DNA of 64,000 nt, taken from NCBI RefSeq assembly GCF_030848805.1, contig NC_092367.1:1922001-1986000 (forward strand), in the 5' to 3' direction. Below, piece after piece: positions 16,030-31,985 of this stretch. The notes below the pieces were generated by a model. It was not told the origin of the DNA. It did no database searches and saw only the letters and a program-made list of their open reading frames with translations. A program made the position numbers and the translations under genes. The first letter of the stretch is position 1. Each line of letters opens with the position of its first letter. This DNA comes from Temnothorax longispinosus (lineage: Eukaryota; Arthropoda; Insecta; Hymenoptera; Formicidae).

Positions 16030-19000
16030 ATGACGGAAACCAAGGAAGAGAATAACTGCAACAGCACCAACAAAAGCAGCAACGAAATGGAGAAACGATC
16101 TATAAAGTGGACGGCCGTCCTGTTTTATATCTATCTTCACGCCTTTGGTTTGGCCGGATTATACTTTCTGTTCGTTAAAGCGAAATGGCTGACAGTATTC
16201 TACTGTAAGTATCACAAATCATTACATAAAACTATAAACGAAAAATGGTATAAAAATAAAATCAATTAACTCTCTATGAGATCAGCTTATTTCTGCCACT
16301 ATTCCAAAATAATGTTAACATCAAACTGCTAGTACCTTTAAGTATCCTGTAAAATACAAGCTTTAAATATGTATTCATGAATAAAGCTTTTTGCCAATGG
16401 ATTAATTTTTGTAATATGTCTATTATTTTCTTGTTGATGGTCATTTAACACGCGCACATGTTATGGTAATATTTAATATTAATCTAATATTGTGCTAATT
16501 TCAGTTCTATTCCTCGTCACAATCAGTGCCATAGGACTGACAGCGGGTGCTCACCGATTATATGCACACAACACTTTTGTCGCTACATGGCAACTCCGAC
16601 TCTTCATAATGCTAGCACAAACTAAGGCAGGCGTGGTAAATAAAAGATTTAACCGCACCGATTAAATATTAAATACTGTTTAAATATTCAAATGTCTTAA
16701 TATTGTGCCAATTAATTAAAAATATAGTAAAATCAATTTTAGAGTACAAAAAATTTTTGTATATGGCAATGTTATTTTTAATATTTATTTTTTACTTACA
16801 TTTTTAATATTTATCTCTTACATGCATTTTTACATGACTATTAACGAGGTAGACAACCTTGACAGGCGAAAAAGATAGATCTTTTTTTTTAAGTTAAATA
16901 TTTAAGAAATAAAATACGCTGAATATCTGAAACTTTTGCACATAATTCTATACTCTTTTATGGTCATTTAAAATGATTGTGGACATGATTCCAGAGTAAC
17001 AAGAAGTCTAAAACAAAATTAAAAAACGGATTCATAATCTAGAAAAGTGCCTCTAAAATGTGTTGAAAGCAAAATTAAAAAAAAAAAACATTTTTTTTAT
17101 TTTATTTAAAAAATGCAATTTTATACTTTTTTTACAACTAAAATATTTTTTTTTTTAATTTTGTTTCCAATACATTTTATATAGTTACTGTTTTCAACAA
17201 CTTATAAAAATTTTTTGAAAGAAATCGTTGGAGCCGTTTTCGAGATTTCATGTCCATCACCAGCTACTGAACTGCTTTTTTTCATTACCAATAACTCCCG
17301 TTATTAATATTTTTTAATAATTCTTTTTTTAAAATTACCATATAAAGTATGGTTATTTAAGTATAAAAGAATATAGAATCATGTGCCAAAGTTTTAAATA
17401 CTCAAAGTTTTTTATTTCTTAAATATTTAGTTTGATAAAAGAAGATAAATTTTTTGCTTGTCACACCCCTTAAAGGTTGTTCAATTGCACCCTTAACATT
17501 TTCGCTATTTCACTCTTTCAGTGGTTTTATTCGATATATTTTTAATAAAACTGTATTGCGCAATTATCGTCATTACTTATACATTCTGATACATTCTATA
17601 TCATAAAGCTCGAAGTCATCCTATTCAGAATATGCATATGCAATACATAATAGCAATTATGTTAACTAACTAATAACACTTTCCAACAAAAAAAGATGCA
17701 CACGAATGAGAGTAATCATTTTCCGTAGGTTTTTGAACGTTGAATACTATCCCGTTTATTATTACGTCACAATTTTGAGAAATTTGTAGCTGAAAAAAAG
17801 GTTATTTTTGTGTATTTTGGCATATTATAACTAGGCTATGTGATATGCTTTGGAGAAGTTTTATTGCAATCAAAATTAAGTATGTTGTTAGGGCTTTCAG
17901 CCCTTAAAAGGAATTTGTTGTGTTGATTATAGTTAAAAGATATTAATGATTAACATAGAGTCTATTGCATCAAAATTGTAACTTACATAAAACATAGATC
18001 ATTAACCCTCCGTCACCGTTATTTTTACTACTTTCGTTGTCCCCCTGGGTTCATTTTGTCCAGCCTGCCGGATCCTGGCGTCCCTTGGCGAGTGAGTTCT
18101 CACTACTAACAACTTTTTTTCGAGAGGGGAGCCAGACCTCGCCCTCTCTTTATTTCGGACATATATGATGAGCTCAAAATTTTACTTGTGCCCAAAAAAA
18201 CCCAGGGAGGTGACGGAGGGTTAAAGAAATATTTTTTTAAATTATGTTACTAAAACTCCAGATTTTTTCAGGTCGTTGAAAACTTCTCCAATACGTCACA
18301 TAGTGCAGTTAGAATATGCCAAAATCCACTAAAATAACCCTTTTTTTGCAATATAGCGGATATAAAAATTATAAATAGTCGAATTTTTACATTAGATTAG
18401 AATTCAGCTCCGTTTTGAATTTATCAAAACATCAGATTAGTATTCAATGACATTAGATTAGTATTCAATGATTAGTATTCACGTGATAGAGCAATTTAGT
18501 AAGAGTTCATATTTGGCGTTTAAAAAACTACGGAAAACAAATATTCTCTTTTTGTACTAGAAAAAAAAGTAATTTTTTGTCGAACAGTGTAATCGCAAAG
18601 TCAATGCAACTCTAGAGACATGCATTTTACAATAAAGAACGAAGGCTGTACAATGAACAAAAAACTTATCTAGCATTATTAATAAATTTTTAATGTTGCA
18701 TATATATAAAAAAAATGTAAATTACAAAAATAACCATATTTATATTTTTATCAGGGTTCAATATATGACTGGGTATTTTGGCACAGAATGCATCATAGAT
18801 ATTACGGCACCGAAAGGGACCCGTACAATCATAAGAAAGGATTTTTTTATTCCCACGTGATTAGTAATCTCTTATCAGCACCCTCTGACTTGGAGACATA
18901 TGCGAAAGACATTGATATGCGCGATGTGGATATGGATGGATATGTTTGGACGCAACGAAAGTATGACTCTTCAATTATATAGTTCAAATGTATTATAAAA

Positions 19001-20303
19001 CAGCTTATTTTTTATGCACTGCTTTCTTCATATGTAAAGATTATATATAAAAACGGGATTATTTATAATTTTTTATTATTATCTATAGTTCTGTGCTTCG
19101 TTATTATCCTTTCTTTTCAGGGAATATTTACTTTCCTATCTCTTTATTTATTTAGTTTTCTAGTTTTACACATTTTTCTTTATTAGCTATATCTTTACTT
19201 ATCATATTTTTTTTATTTAATTTTTTTTGTATCTGAGGGGATTCTATTCCAAAGCGTTATATTACCTAATTCTAATCTATAACTTATCTATCTAATTGCG
19301 ATATAGAAAAATAATTTATTAAAACAAGTATATTGCGCAGGTTCTACTGGATATTCTTCTTGCTCGGACTTCTGGTACCTGTCTACGTGACTATAGAATA
19401 CTTGGATGAATCATATATAAACTCGTTTTTAATCATTGGCGCAGCGCGATTATTGATAACCACCAATATTTCTTGGCTAGTAAACAGCGCTTTATTGGTT
19501 TGGGGCCTGAAGAAAGGAGACAAGTTAATATCTGTTTTTAATACTCTCTCGCTTTTATACAAGCTATTCTTCGAGATGCCGAAAAGTCACGGTACCGTTC
19601 GTATTGACAAGGATGGTATACATTGCAAGTAGCACTTGACTGAGGAATCTGAGGATTTTAAGAATATTTTGTCGTAAATTCCAAAAGCATCACGAGTAAA
19701 AATAAAACTACATTCTTTCTCTTTCATAAAAGATTTAGTTTTTTATATCAATTATACAATTATTCTGACAATTAGTTTAAGATATTAATAAAATTATATT
19801 GTTATTAACACAAGCTTAGAATTTTATATTATCTAAAAATTCTCGTATTAGTGAGACTTTAATAATTACCTTTCTTCCTTCCTTCCTTCCTTCCTAATAA
19901 CATTCGTGTCCCTGTATTTTTTATAATTATAATAGCGTAATCTTTGTCATTATGTCTGTTGAGTTTGTTTCTAATCTAACATTGATGTTTCAGGTTCCCG
20001 GTCGATGACAATTCCGTCTTTTTCTTGTCGAAGAGTTACTGGCTGAATTATCATTACGTGATACCGTGGGACTGGAAAAATGATGAATTCGGCACTTATG
20101 AAACGGGATTCATCACGTTCGTCGTCAAGATGTGGCGCGAACTCGGACTTATTAACCAGCTAAAGACCGCCACTAGCGACGATGTGCGAGAAGCTCTCTA
20201 CAAGATCGCAACATCGAAGATGACGTTGAATGAAGCTCTGGCGGAGATAAAAGAGAATGCGGAAGAAGCCGCTTACAAGGAGAAGCTGATATATCGCCAT
20301 TAG
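16030..20303 (+). CDS. Divergent acyl-CoA desaturase C lacking three iron-ligand histidines
   Basis: Coding exons: 16030-16204, 16505-16635, 18755-18960, 19341-19523, 19994-20303; 334 residues, phases 1,0,2,2. Fold and exon layout are those of ER acyl-CoA desaturases: HRLYAH (75-80) and HRMHH (112-116) are kept. But the NxxxH motif reads NSALL (219-223), and the third box reads LNYHY (249-253) instead of HNYHH, while the following PWDW is retained. Three of the nine metal-ligand histidines are therefore missing. Exon 4 is one codon shorter than in the paralogues and the signature region reads PVDD. The N-terminus is short and Asn/Glu/Lys-rich. The frame has no stops or broken splice sites, which argues against a decayed gene. 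It could be a pseudoenzyme, regulator or partner of active desaturases, or an enzyme with altered metal chemistry. AATAAA lies at 20423-20428. Confidence 0.87.
16850..17485. mobile_element. Foldback element in intron 2 of desaturase C
   Basis: Left arm around 16850-16980 and right arm around 17335-17485 are imperfect reverse complements, sharing AAATATTTAAGAAATAAAA and TTTTGGCACAT-type blocks. The interior is A/T-rich and non-coding, with a smaller inverted repeat. Superfamily unknown; the edges are approximate. Confidence 0.55.
17676..18590. mobile_element. Foldback element with ACACT/AGTGT ends in intron 2 of desaturase C
   Basis: Outer ends ACACT (17676) and AGTGT (18590) bracket long diverged inverted arms; both arms carry TTTCCGTAG-, AACG(T/C)(T/C)- and ACGTCACA-like blocks. 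A related copy lies at about 38590-39540, sharing blocks such as AGTTTTATTGCAAT and CTTTCAGCC. No transposase frame is present. A second element (18002-18224) is nested within it. Confidence 0.65.
18002..18224. mobile_element. piggyBac-type MITE nested in the foldback element
   Basis: A 215-bp element (18006-18220) with perfect 12-bp ends CCCTCCGTCACC and GGTGACGGAGGG, flanked on both sides by TTAA. It is noticeably more GC-rich than its surroundings. TTAA target duplication and CCC termini fit piggyBac. It interrupts the foldback at 17676-18590, so it inserted later. Confidence 0.85.
19875..19897. repeat. (CTTC)n microsatellite
   Basis: About five tandem CTTC units in intron 4 of desaturase C, some 100 bp before the exon 5 acceptor. 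Confidence 0.85.
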
Positions 20304-20447
20304 GAAAGCGAATTCGCATAGAGAGTAAATTAATTTAATGAAATTACTATATGTAACTGATATTTTGTAAATTTCAGTTGAAAAAGTAAATTGTTTGAAA
20401 TTTTGTGTAATAATATATGCAAAATAAACATCTAATTAAAGTTATTT

Positions 20448-20765
20448 ACCCAGATAGCCAAACCTGCACAGATAGATTCTGAGCAGATTTTGCAGTAAAT
20501 TTTTCATGTCAGAAAGGCAACAAATTTCACACAGCAGCTGCTGTATCAGACGATGTTGTCAAACTGTTGCCAGAAATGCGATAAAACCTCCTAACGTGGC
20601 TTTGTCTTGCGTGGTTTCTATTGCCAATCTGTTCACATTGCCTGTCGGCAGGCTTCGTGTTCGACAGAACACGAACTCATTGCGAACACAGATGGTTTTG
20701 GTGTAAAATCTAATCAAATTTGTTGCAAATTTGTGCGCATGCTGCTAACATTTTGTTTACTGGGT
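20448..20765. mobile_element. Possible short-TIR MITE
   Basis: It begins ACCCAGATAGCC and ends TTTACTGGGT, so only about six terminal bases (ACCCAG/CTGGGT) are inverted. Composition is GC-richer than flanking DNA and no protein is encoded. The ends resemble the TCCCAGGTA-ended element at 39981-40081. Assignment as a transposable element is tentative. Confidence 0.4.
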
Positions 20766-21798
20766 AATTGTAGGACAATTTAAATCTCAATTTATATTAA
20801 TCATGAAATTTCCTGTATATAACATATTATTTCTTTTATAAATTAAGTATATGACGCCTGATAAAATTTATTGTCTAATAAAGAACGATACTCGCTAAAC
20901 TGGAACACTCATTTATCACTACATTATGTAGGTACTGGTTTGTGATATTACTGATTAAAATGATGTTTGAGACAATTTTACGTTTGAATTAAAGGTGTAG
21001 ACGCTGAATAAAGAGACGCAAGGTACGTAATGTCTTTACATAAAAATATATATTTTCTTAAACACTTTATTTTAGTTATTAATGCGACAGCTTATTACTG
21101 TATAATACAATACGATACAGTCATGTGATTTCTTATATTTAATAGTAAAAATACAATAATTTTATTTTTTGTGTCCTCAATAAACATATCATTTTTCGTG
21201 CATTTTTCTTGCCATACTGGACGAACAATTATAATCTTATTTAAGAATATGATATAAAATACAAATTGTAATCAAAAGACCGGATGTAGAAATTTCCAAT
21301 AATGTTGACTTGAAAACAAATACGCGCGATTGTTACGTGTTAAAGTATCAATTTAAATTCTGTAAGGATATAAATTATAATTAATGTAACGTTCGATTAA
21401 TTTGACACACTTACAAAATCGCGTTGCGTTTTCATATGTACGATCTCAGATATTTTCGATGTCTTCGGAAGGTAGATGCGTAACAAAACGTAAGTAGAAG
21501 TGCTTTATGTTTATTTATATCATAAAAAAGTATAATCGCTTACTTAACTAGAGCGAGGAGCAACGAGTTCCGTCAGAAATCATGACTTCCCTCCCGTCTT
21601 TCATCGCTTTACAATTTTACATCACAAACTGTTATAACAGTTATTCTCGAATCTTATATTATATTAATCGATGCAAACACAATGATAAATTAATATACAC
21701 ATACATCGTATCTCGCACAACTGCATCACATTGGATAATTACATTCTCTTACTTTGGTTTACGCATCTTTATTAATCTTTATTATTATATGAGGAAAA

Positions 21799-21917
21799 TT
21801 TTTGCAATATCGTCTTTCAGATACAGTAAACGTTATCTGAATTGTTCAGATACATTCACTCTGTATCTGAACAATTCAGATAACGGTTACCGTGTCTGAA
21901 AGACGGTATTGCAAAAA
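21799..21917. repeat. 55-bp-arm palindrome
   Basis: Left arm TTTTTGCAATATCGTCTTTC... (21799-21853) pairs with the right arm ending in GACGGTATTGCAAAAA (21862-21917) with a few mismatches and an 8-bp loop. Probable MITE or foldback. Confidence 0.8.
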
Positions 21918-22996
21918 CTCCCTATTAACACAAACTTGTTTTATTTACATGTTTCTTTTACCCTATTAGAAATAATTTTTTATACGTATAATTAAAAAAA
22001 TAAATTATACCAAATCCATTTTTACAAACTAATTTATATAATATGATAAGCATGAAACATATTAATAGGAACTAAGAGAAAAATTACAAAAATGTGATGT
22101 ATTTTTCAAATAACTTTTCATCGTAACGTAAATAAAAACTTAAAGAATTTTTATGCGTTTATAATGTTAAAATTTACTTCAAAGAAAGAGAGAAAATTTA
22201 ACTTTTAGATTTGTTAAAGAATAATATTTCGCTGATGTTCTGGACGATACAGTACTTTTTAAAGTCAATTTTGATTTAACAACAAGACGGTATTGTCTTA
22301 AGATTATTATCAGGTTTGAGAACCGAATTGTTTATTTTGCTCAAAAAAGTGCAACATACAAAATTTGATCACATAGTAGATGTTATTTAAACTTGAGCAA
22401 CGATTTAGCAACGTTTATAAATTCTTAAAAACGATTTGTATTTATGTTAAATCAGATTCGTAATTTTTGTACCATATTTATCATTCTACTATTTTTTTTT
22501 ACCGCAGTAGATTACCCACTGTAGATACTTTAAAAGGCAAAAGTACAAAATTATTATATTTGATCAATGGTCCAATTATACAAATACGTATATGTTCTCG
22601 TTACGATTGCGCGTTAAAAAATTGTACAAATGGTACAACAATCTGCCCAATAATTACACAGTATAATTCGAAAGCTAACTCTGTATATCTCTGTAAAGGC
22701 GGTAAAAAAGCTTATCGGGCGAGTACAGCGCTCGCAATCCAGAACACCATCGACATTACAAAAATCCTGCTCGGTGCTGGACCTTCCAAGACTGTATTAC
22801 ATGGAACCCGCCAAATAATCGTGCAACGACATGTCGGAACCGAGATACGCGACGGTCGAGACTGTCCTGGAAGGTCGAGTTAAATAGTATCTTTCATAAA
22901 ATGTCTAAACAAATCGATTTGTTGACCGATTTGTGGACGAATGTGGAATAAAGCCTTACTTAATCGAGAGTCTCGCACGTAGGTACACGCAGTGTC

Positions 22997-26444
<3,448 letters not shown>

Positions 26445-27121
26445 CCTTGCGTAAAGCCTGTTTACAGCCAAGTAAAAAAATTTCCATTAATTATATGTTT
26501 TATAAAAAATTGTAGTAAGCAATAAATCTTCATTACTGTCATCGCAATTACGACGAATAATTATGTCGTACATATTTTTTATCTCATTAGCGTTATTCAT
26601 TAACCATCTAGATTTATAATCTTATTTAAATTATTGAATTATTAATATCGCTATTTTGGGTGTTTAATTATTTAGATATATTGCTACATTAAAATAAAAA
26701 GAACAAATAAAAACACCTACGCGATTAATATACAAATAATTTCAAATTCAAAGTCTTAAAAGATTATAAAAACAAGACACTAATAAATACGGTATACATA
26801 TATTATATTTGCAGAATTAAAATTAGCTAAACTTTGATGAAGTCAAATCTAAATTATTCCCAAATGAAAGCGCCGATGTCGCGAGAATAGAACTCCTTTG
26901 ACGAGGCCGCCGCGACGATAATTATATTTGCACGCACGGCTTATTTGATGAAGCTAACATGGCTCGTGCAATAGCGCCGTAATTATCGATGCTCCCGTAG
27001 AGTCAAAAGTTACGAAAGCATTTAGAACGAATGGCAATGACGTGTGACGCAACAGCGATCGATAAAAGACAAAAAGTGTAGCAGCAAACACGAATTTATA
27101 TTAGGTCAAATACAAAGTGTG

Positions 27122-27123
<2 letters not shown>

Positions 27124-27154
<31 letters not shown>
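27124..27154. repeat. (CT)n microsatellite
   Basis: About 15 CT units in the upstream region of desaturase B. Confidence 0.9.
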
Positions 27155-27158
<4 letters not shown>

Positions 27159-27779
27159 CCTACTTGAGTTTATTTACAATTATCGCGACACGCGATTACA
27201 CGCGCCGAAGACCGACGAACGACGGTTATATCAGCGGAGACACTTTCCAGGTAGTGCATGACCTGGAAACGTAAAGCAACGTCGCGATTACGTCGTTTGT
27301 ACACGCACGAGCGCGCCGGCTCGTCCGACTAATTGGTAACCGGTGCCCGGAAAGAGAGTGATTCTCTGGAGAAATGACACCTGTAAGACTTTCGCCGCGT
27401 CGTCGCGACGAAGCTACCAGCTGTCATCCCGGTTTATCCCAGTTAGAAACTCACGTCGCGAGACCCCGCCGTGGTATACCTGTTTAGGCTCGATTTATCG
27501 ACGAGCTAGTGAAACTGCGAAGAGCAAATATTCCATTCGCTATTTCTAACATGATAACGGAGTACGACTTCTCTGTATGGAAAATAGACTTTTATCTTTA
27601 CATTTTTATATTTTATATTTATATTTATAAATAGACTCGAATCGTCTCGCACATATAGATTTAACATCTTTTCTTCATTTTAAACCTTTTGATTATATTA
27701 ACCACTTTGGACTCGATTTAAATTAAGACACTATAGCAGCTTCCGAGTCACATCGGCTGGCTTGTCGAAAGTCAAAATT

Positions 27780-28110
27780 GTGCATACGTACGGAGTTCGT
27801 ATACGCTCGTCGTCGTAATCCTGCAGATCGCCCTGAATTCCGTCAAACGCGCGAGAATGTACGCGCCCGAACCCGACGAACCGCTTATATCCCGCGATCG
27901 CGAATATCAGAGTGGAGCAAGATCGCGATGGTGCCGGCGGTGCCCGGCCGAGGACCGTCTATCGACTGGCCAGAGTGCCAGCTGGATCCTCGACCGACGT
28001 CCTCCAGGCGCAGGCTTGCGCGGCGCCGGGACGCCGACCAGACGGTATTTTCGTCGACAGTCGCCTGCGCGGGGACGCCGGGTGAACGATCAGCTGATCC
28101 TCCGAATAGT
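27780..28110. promoter_or_regulatory. CpG-rich block upstream of desaturase B
   Basis: This block is strikingly richer in G+C and CpG than the AT-rich surroundings and lies about 1.3-1.7 kb upstream of the B start codon. It may represent a promoter or 5' UTR exon of B. Overlapping frames on both strands lack recognisable domains and are rich in Arg, Ser and Pro, as expected from composition alone. Confidence 0.25.
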
Positions 28111-28916
28111 CCGGTCATTGGAGTAGAATTGCTATCGAAAACCCGAATCGAAATAACGATTTTGCACGAGACGAAAACAATGTACAAGCAACATAACAAT
28201 TCGTATAAATTTGAATGCGATTGCGTATGCACGTCTTCAATTAATTTTGAAAAAAAAGAAATGAGAAAGACGTGAGAAAAATAAAAACCTATACTTTGCA
28301 TAAATTTTCAGATATAATGCTAATTATGCCAATTACGCTAATGTATATTATTGTTAACAAACGTATTTGTTACACTCGATGAGATGTTAATTTATTAGAT
28401 GTATGAGATCGGCTACATTATTGAAGCAGTTACGTAATTTATAAGCTAAAAGTATTAGAAGTATTATCGCGTTATCGGAATAATTCTTTTAATATTTTTA
28501 TTGAATGTACAAATAATAAATATGAATCACATTATTTATTAATGTAATTTGTTTAATTTATTGCACTGAGGATAACCTAATGTCAGCCCGAAAGTTGTCA
28601 ATTTAACTTAATTAAATATTACGACACTAACATCTTGTTGCGGCTCCATGCTCTTTCACTTATTTATTGATTTTAGAAATCACGTTTATATACAATATAT
28701 TCTCGTGGAAAACACGCTAATAGCTTACAACTGAATGGTTTACTTTTTATTCATTACAATGAAAATGAATGGGAATGCGATAAATGAGTTACGTCGTGTC
28801 TCAAAGTGTACGTGAAGAATGATATAACTCATTTATTGCATTGCACATTTATAATCCATTGATCGAAAATAACCCTCATGATTATATAGCGATCGCAGTA
28901 TTACGATATTTTAGAT

Positions 28917-28990
28917 TATAAACAAGGTTGAGGACGCGGCCTCCAGAGCTCAGTTCGTTCGAGCGAGCACGATCATTGCCAAGGCTGCAC
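28917..28990 (+). promoter_or_regulatory. Candidate TATA/initiator promoter on the + strand
   Basis: TATAAA at 28917-28922 precedes an initiator-like CTCAGTTCG (A at 28952) by 35 nt, followed by CpG-rich sequence. The spacing is slightly longer than typical and no + strand gene follows nearby, so this may be chance or drive a non-coding transcript. Confidence 0.2.
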
Positions 28991-29082
28991 AAAGGCTTTC
29001 GAGGTCAGCCGCGTTTCTCACGTAGCACATCCATCTAACACACAATGTGATATTATATCACGGCAATAAAAAAAGAATTGAT

Positions 29083-29099
29083 CGCGCGCGCGCGCGCGC
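29083..29099. repeat. (CG)n alternating run
   Basis: About eight consecutive CG dinucleotides, unusual in this AT-rich DNA and a potential Z-DNA former. Confidence 0.85.
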
Positions 29100-30473
29100 T
29101 ATCATTATATGATTTCTACACATGCATTTTTATCGATCGAATGTGATGTCAGTCAACAACAAAGAAAAACAATATATCGTTTATTTGAATTATTTTCAGA
29201 AATTGTTAATGATGTTATTCTTGGAATTATTAGATAAATGAAAGTTTAGCACACAATGAATTCCGTTTAGTATAATTTATATTTAACTTATTTGTCTTAT
29301 TAGTAAACTTTGATTATAAAAGAATTTATGAAATAATTTAATCATATAACTGCGTATAATTTTTCCAATTTTGTGTTAAACGCGACCTATAAAATTAGAA
29401 TTAGTTTTAGAATTATTTTTCAATATTAAACGTGCATACGATATACCATGTACAATATAAATGTGATTTGTTGCGGTTTATTAAATGTTGAACTTTATTC
29501 ATGCGTTTGCGAAATTTAATGAGAATAATCCGCCCGTCTTGCTAAATAATATATGCATAATAAATTACTCGACTTAGCATAATGCGTTACTATTAACAGA
29601 AAAAATTGCGATTTAGCTAATAATAGCTGATATTGTCTAATTTAAATTGCAAAAGCAATTCCGATAAAATGTGTTGAAAATGACGTGCGGGTTCTTATTA
29701 ATATCTTGTTAAAATCTTGCACATTAATACTATCAAATTCGATGCATGTTATTATATGCATAATAATTGACACAAGAAGGAAAATATAATTTAAGAAAAA
29801 TACACTAGAGAAAAACGAAAAAGTTGAAATATAAAAAACCAAATACGAAACTATAGAACGACATGCATAATGAGCGTAATCTTTAATATGCATTGAGACG
29901 TTAGGTATATATAACGTGTTATTCCCGTATCGCGTTCTTACTTGTCCTCACTGTGACGTTCGACAGGAAAAAAGTCAAAAGTACTATAAGAAAACAAGTA
30001 CTATGAATACAATTAACTGGCTTCTATGCGATATTCGCCACATAATGTTTCATGTTAATGCTGTCAAGTAGTTATTGCATCTACATATTTATACATCACG
30101 CACGGCGAAAAATTCATTTACATTGACACTTATCAGTTCTTATCGTCGATTGTATCGGCAGTCACGTGATTTGTTGTCTCCCGTGCATGACAAAAATATA
30201 TATCGCATTGTTAGACAGTCTATTTTTGCGAAACAGCTAATTCTAGTAGATCTTGACCATGTGCTGATTTCGCATTTTATCTTTATCACCGTTTAAACGA
30301 TCTGGTATACATATGCGTGTGCATTCATTATCGCTACATGTATATGATACATGTATGTATCATATACGTACTGATCATACATTTATATGATACATACATA
30401 TACATACGATTGGATCATTTCTCGACCGTAAATTCCGCGATAATTTAGAACCAATTTTTTCTGAAGTCATTTC

Positions 30474-30685
30474 TTAACACTAGAACTATACCAAGGGGAT
30501 CAAAATGACTCGTTTGACATTTTTAAATAATTTATTGCTCATTTTTGAAACATCTTAATTTCTGAAATTTTTCCTGATTTTTATTGAAATTACATAGATA
30601 ATTAATTTTATTAATTTGTTTTCTCTTTTCTTTTCTAAGATTTCTCGGTAGAAATAAATATAGATTAATCTCCGTGTAGTGTTAA
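30474..30685. mobile_element. Possible TTAA-flanked MITE
   Basis: TTAA (30474-30477 and 30682-30685) flanks 204 bp with ends CACTA and TAGTG; only these few terminal bases are inverted. Its right part (AGAAATAAATATAGATTAAT then CTCCG) recurs at about 46575-46605, so it is a dispersed family. Confidence 0.45.
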
Positions 30686-31169
30686 ATAACACACTCTCGA
30701 TGATGTATAATAATCTAAATTACGACACAATTTTTTTTAAGTCCTGCTTTTCAAAATAAAACACTTCCGACTTAATAACGGTTATTTTGCAATAGTTGTT
30801 ACCAAAAAAGACTCGCGAGTCGAATAATTTGTAGCTTTAAGCTTCAGGGTCCAGCTTGAAAAATCTTCCGTTCACCTCAACATCTTCCGAATCATTATGT
30901 CTCTTCTTTCTTTTCTCTCTCAGTCTCTCTCAGACATATATAGTTCGTTGAAGATCACGTTATACCGGCTGTTATAGAAGGGATTGGGGAGAATAATAAT
31001 CGTTGCGTCTGATACGGGTATATGAGTCGACCGTCGGCTCGTACCAGACCTCAGCTGAGACCGTCTGAACCAATGGAATCGCGTCGTACAACTCTCGCCA
31101 CCTGAGACCGGCGAATGGTGAACGGAGAGAAACAGACCAGACACACCGCGCGCGTTCTACTCTTCCGAC

Positions 31170-31210
31170 AAATATCGACCGCACGTTTTAGCAGTACTGA
31201 ACTACTGACC
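31170..31210 (-). promoter_or_regulatory. Candidate initiator region for a - strand transcript
   Basis: On the - strand two TCAGT initiators (A at 31206 and 31198) are followed by GGTCGAT beginning at +27 relative to the first, close to the downstream promoter element position (+28). Moderately CpG-rich sequence follows down to about 31000. It could start a distal 5' exon of desaturase B; no transcript evidence is available. Confidence 0.2.
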
Positions 31211-31931
31211 ACTTGCAGCTTCGCGTTTCTTCAAGGCGAACCTCTTCCGATCATTTAATAATTTAAACAAATTTGTTGGTTATTATTCTTTCATTCAAAG
31301 TAATGAATAATTGAACAAACTATCCAATTAATAGATAATTAATTGCTAATTCTCTATTAACGCGCGTAAATAAATCATCCGACAAATCGCGTGATTTCAT
31401 GGGTTAATTAGCCGGGAGCTTGATAAGATGTGACTCGTAACCGTAATCTCCGTCAGCTGTTTTTTAGATGCGTCGAGTTTCTGCCCCATCTGCTTCATAA
31501 CATGAACCCAAGTGTAATAGTTCACGTGAGTAATACTCGGGTAATGCTCGCTGACCCTTGCATCAGGCACGCATATCGTACGATCATTATCTCGCGTGAT
31601 TCACACATACTGCGCCACGTACATATATACGTGGCGCTTGCACTTTATATGATGCCTTTTTATTATTGACTAATAATAAAAAAAGAGTGCTGATGGAACT
31701 GCTTGAAGTGAGAAAAATGATATTATGCACCTTAAGGCACATCACATCATTACTTTACTTTATTAAATCAGTCGTTCTTATTTCTTTGTTTCTCCCTTTT
31801 TCATTATTTTTGCTTTCTTATAGAGAAAGCTTTGTTTTCGTAATTTTGTTTTTAATTTTTAATGCTAATATGTTTAGAATGTTATAAAACGTCGGAAAAT
31901 CGAATTTTTTTATGTCCGCGGACGCGCGCGC

Positions 31932-31932
<1 letters not shown>

Positions 31933-31969
<37 letters not shown>
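31933..31969. repeat. (GT)n microsatellite
   Basis: About 18 GT units. Confidence 0.92.
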
Positions 31970-31970
<1 letters not shown>

Positions 31971-31985
31971 ACGGCTGAGTAACAT

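Larger units (their letters stand above)
20304..22996. other. Tail-to-tail spacer between desaturases C and B
   Basis: Holds the 3' UTR of C (poly(A) signal at 20423-20428), a possible short-TIR element at 20448-20765 and a palindrome at 21799-21917. A + strand frame at 22467-22883 is not recognised and lacks coding character. The 3' UTR of B should enter from the right side. Confidence 0.5.
26445..31260. other. Upstream region of desaturase B
   Basis: The first 17 nt are 5' UTR behind the acceptor at about 26462. A (CT)n run lies at 27124-27154, a CpG- and GC-rich block at about 27780-28110, a (CG)n run at about 29083-29099, and several candidate initiators occur. No additional protein gene was recognised; frames inside the GC-rich block look like chance products of composition. 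Confidence 0.5.

Noticed and set aside
22467..22883. 138-codon + strand frame opposite the 3' flank of desaturase B
   Set aside because: Low-complexity start, no domain, overlaps a small inverted repeat; probably chance.
27778..28301. Overlapping frames on both strands in the CpG-rich block
   Set aside because: Composition-driven Arg/Ser/Pro-rich products with no domain; more likely promoter or UTR DNA of desaturase B.
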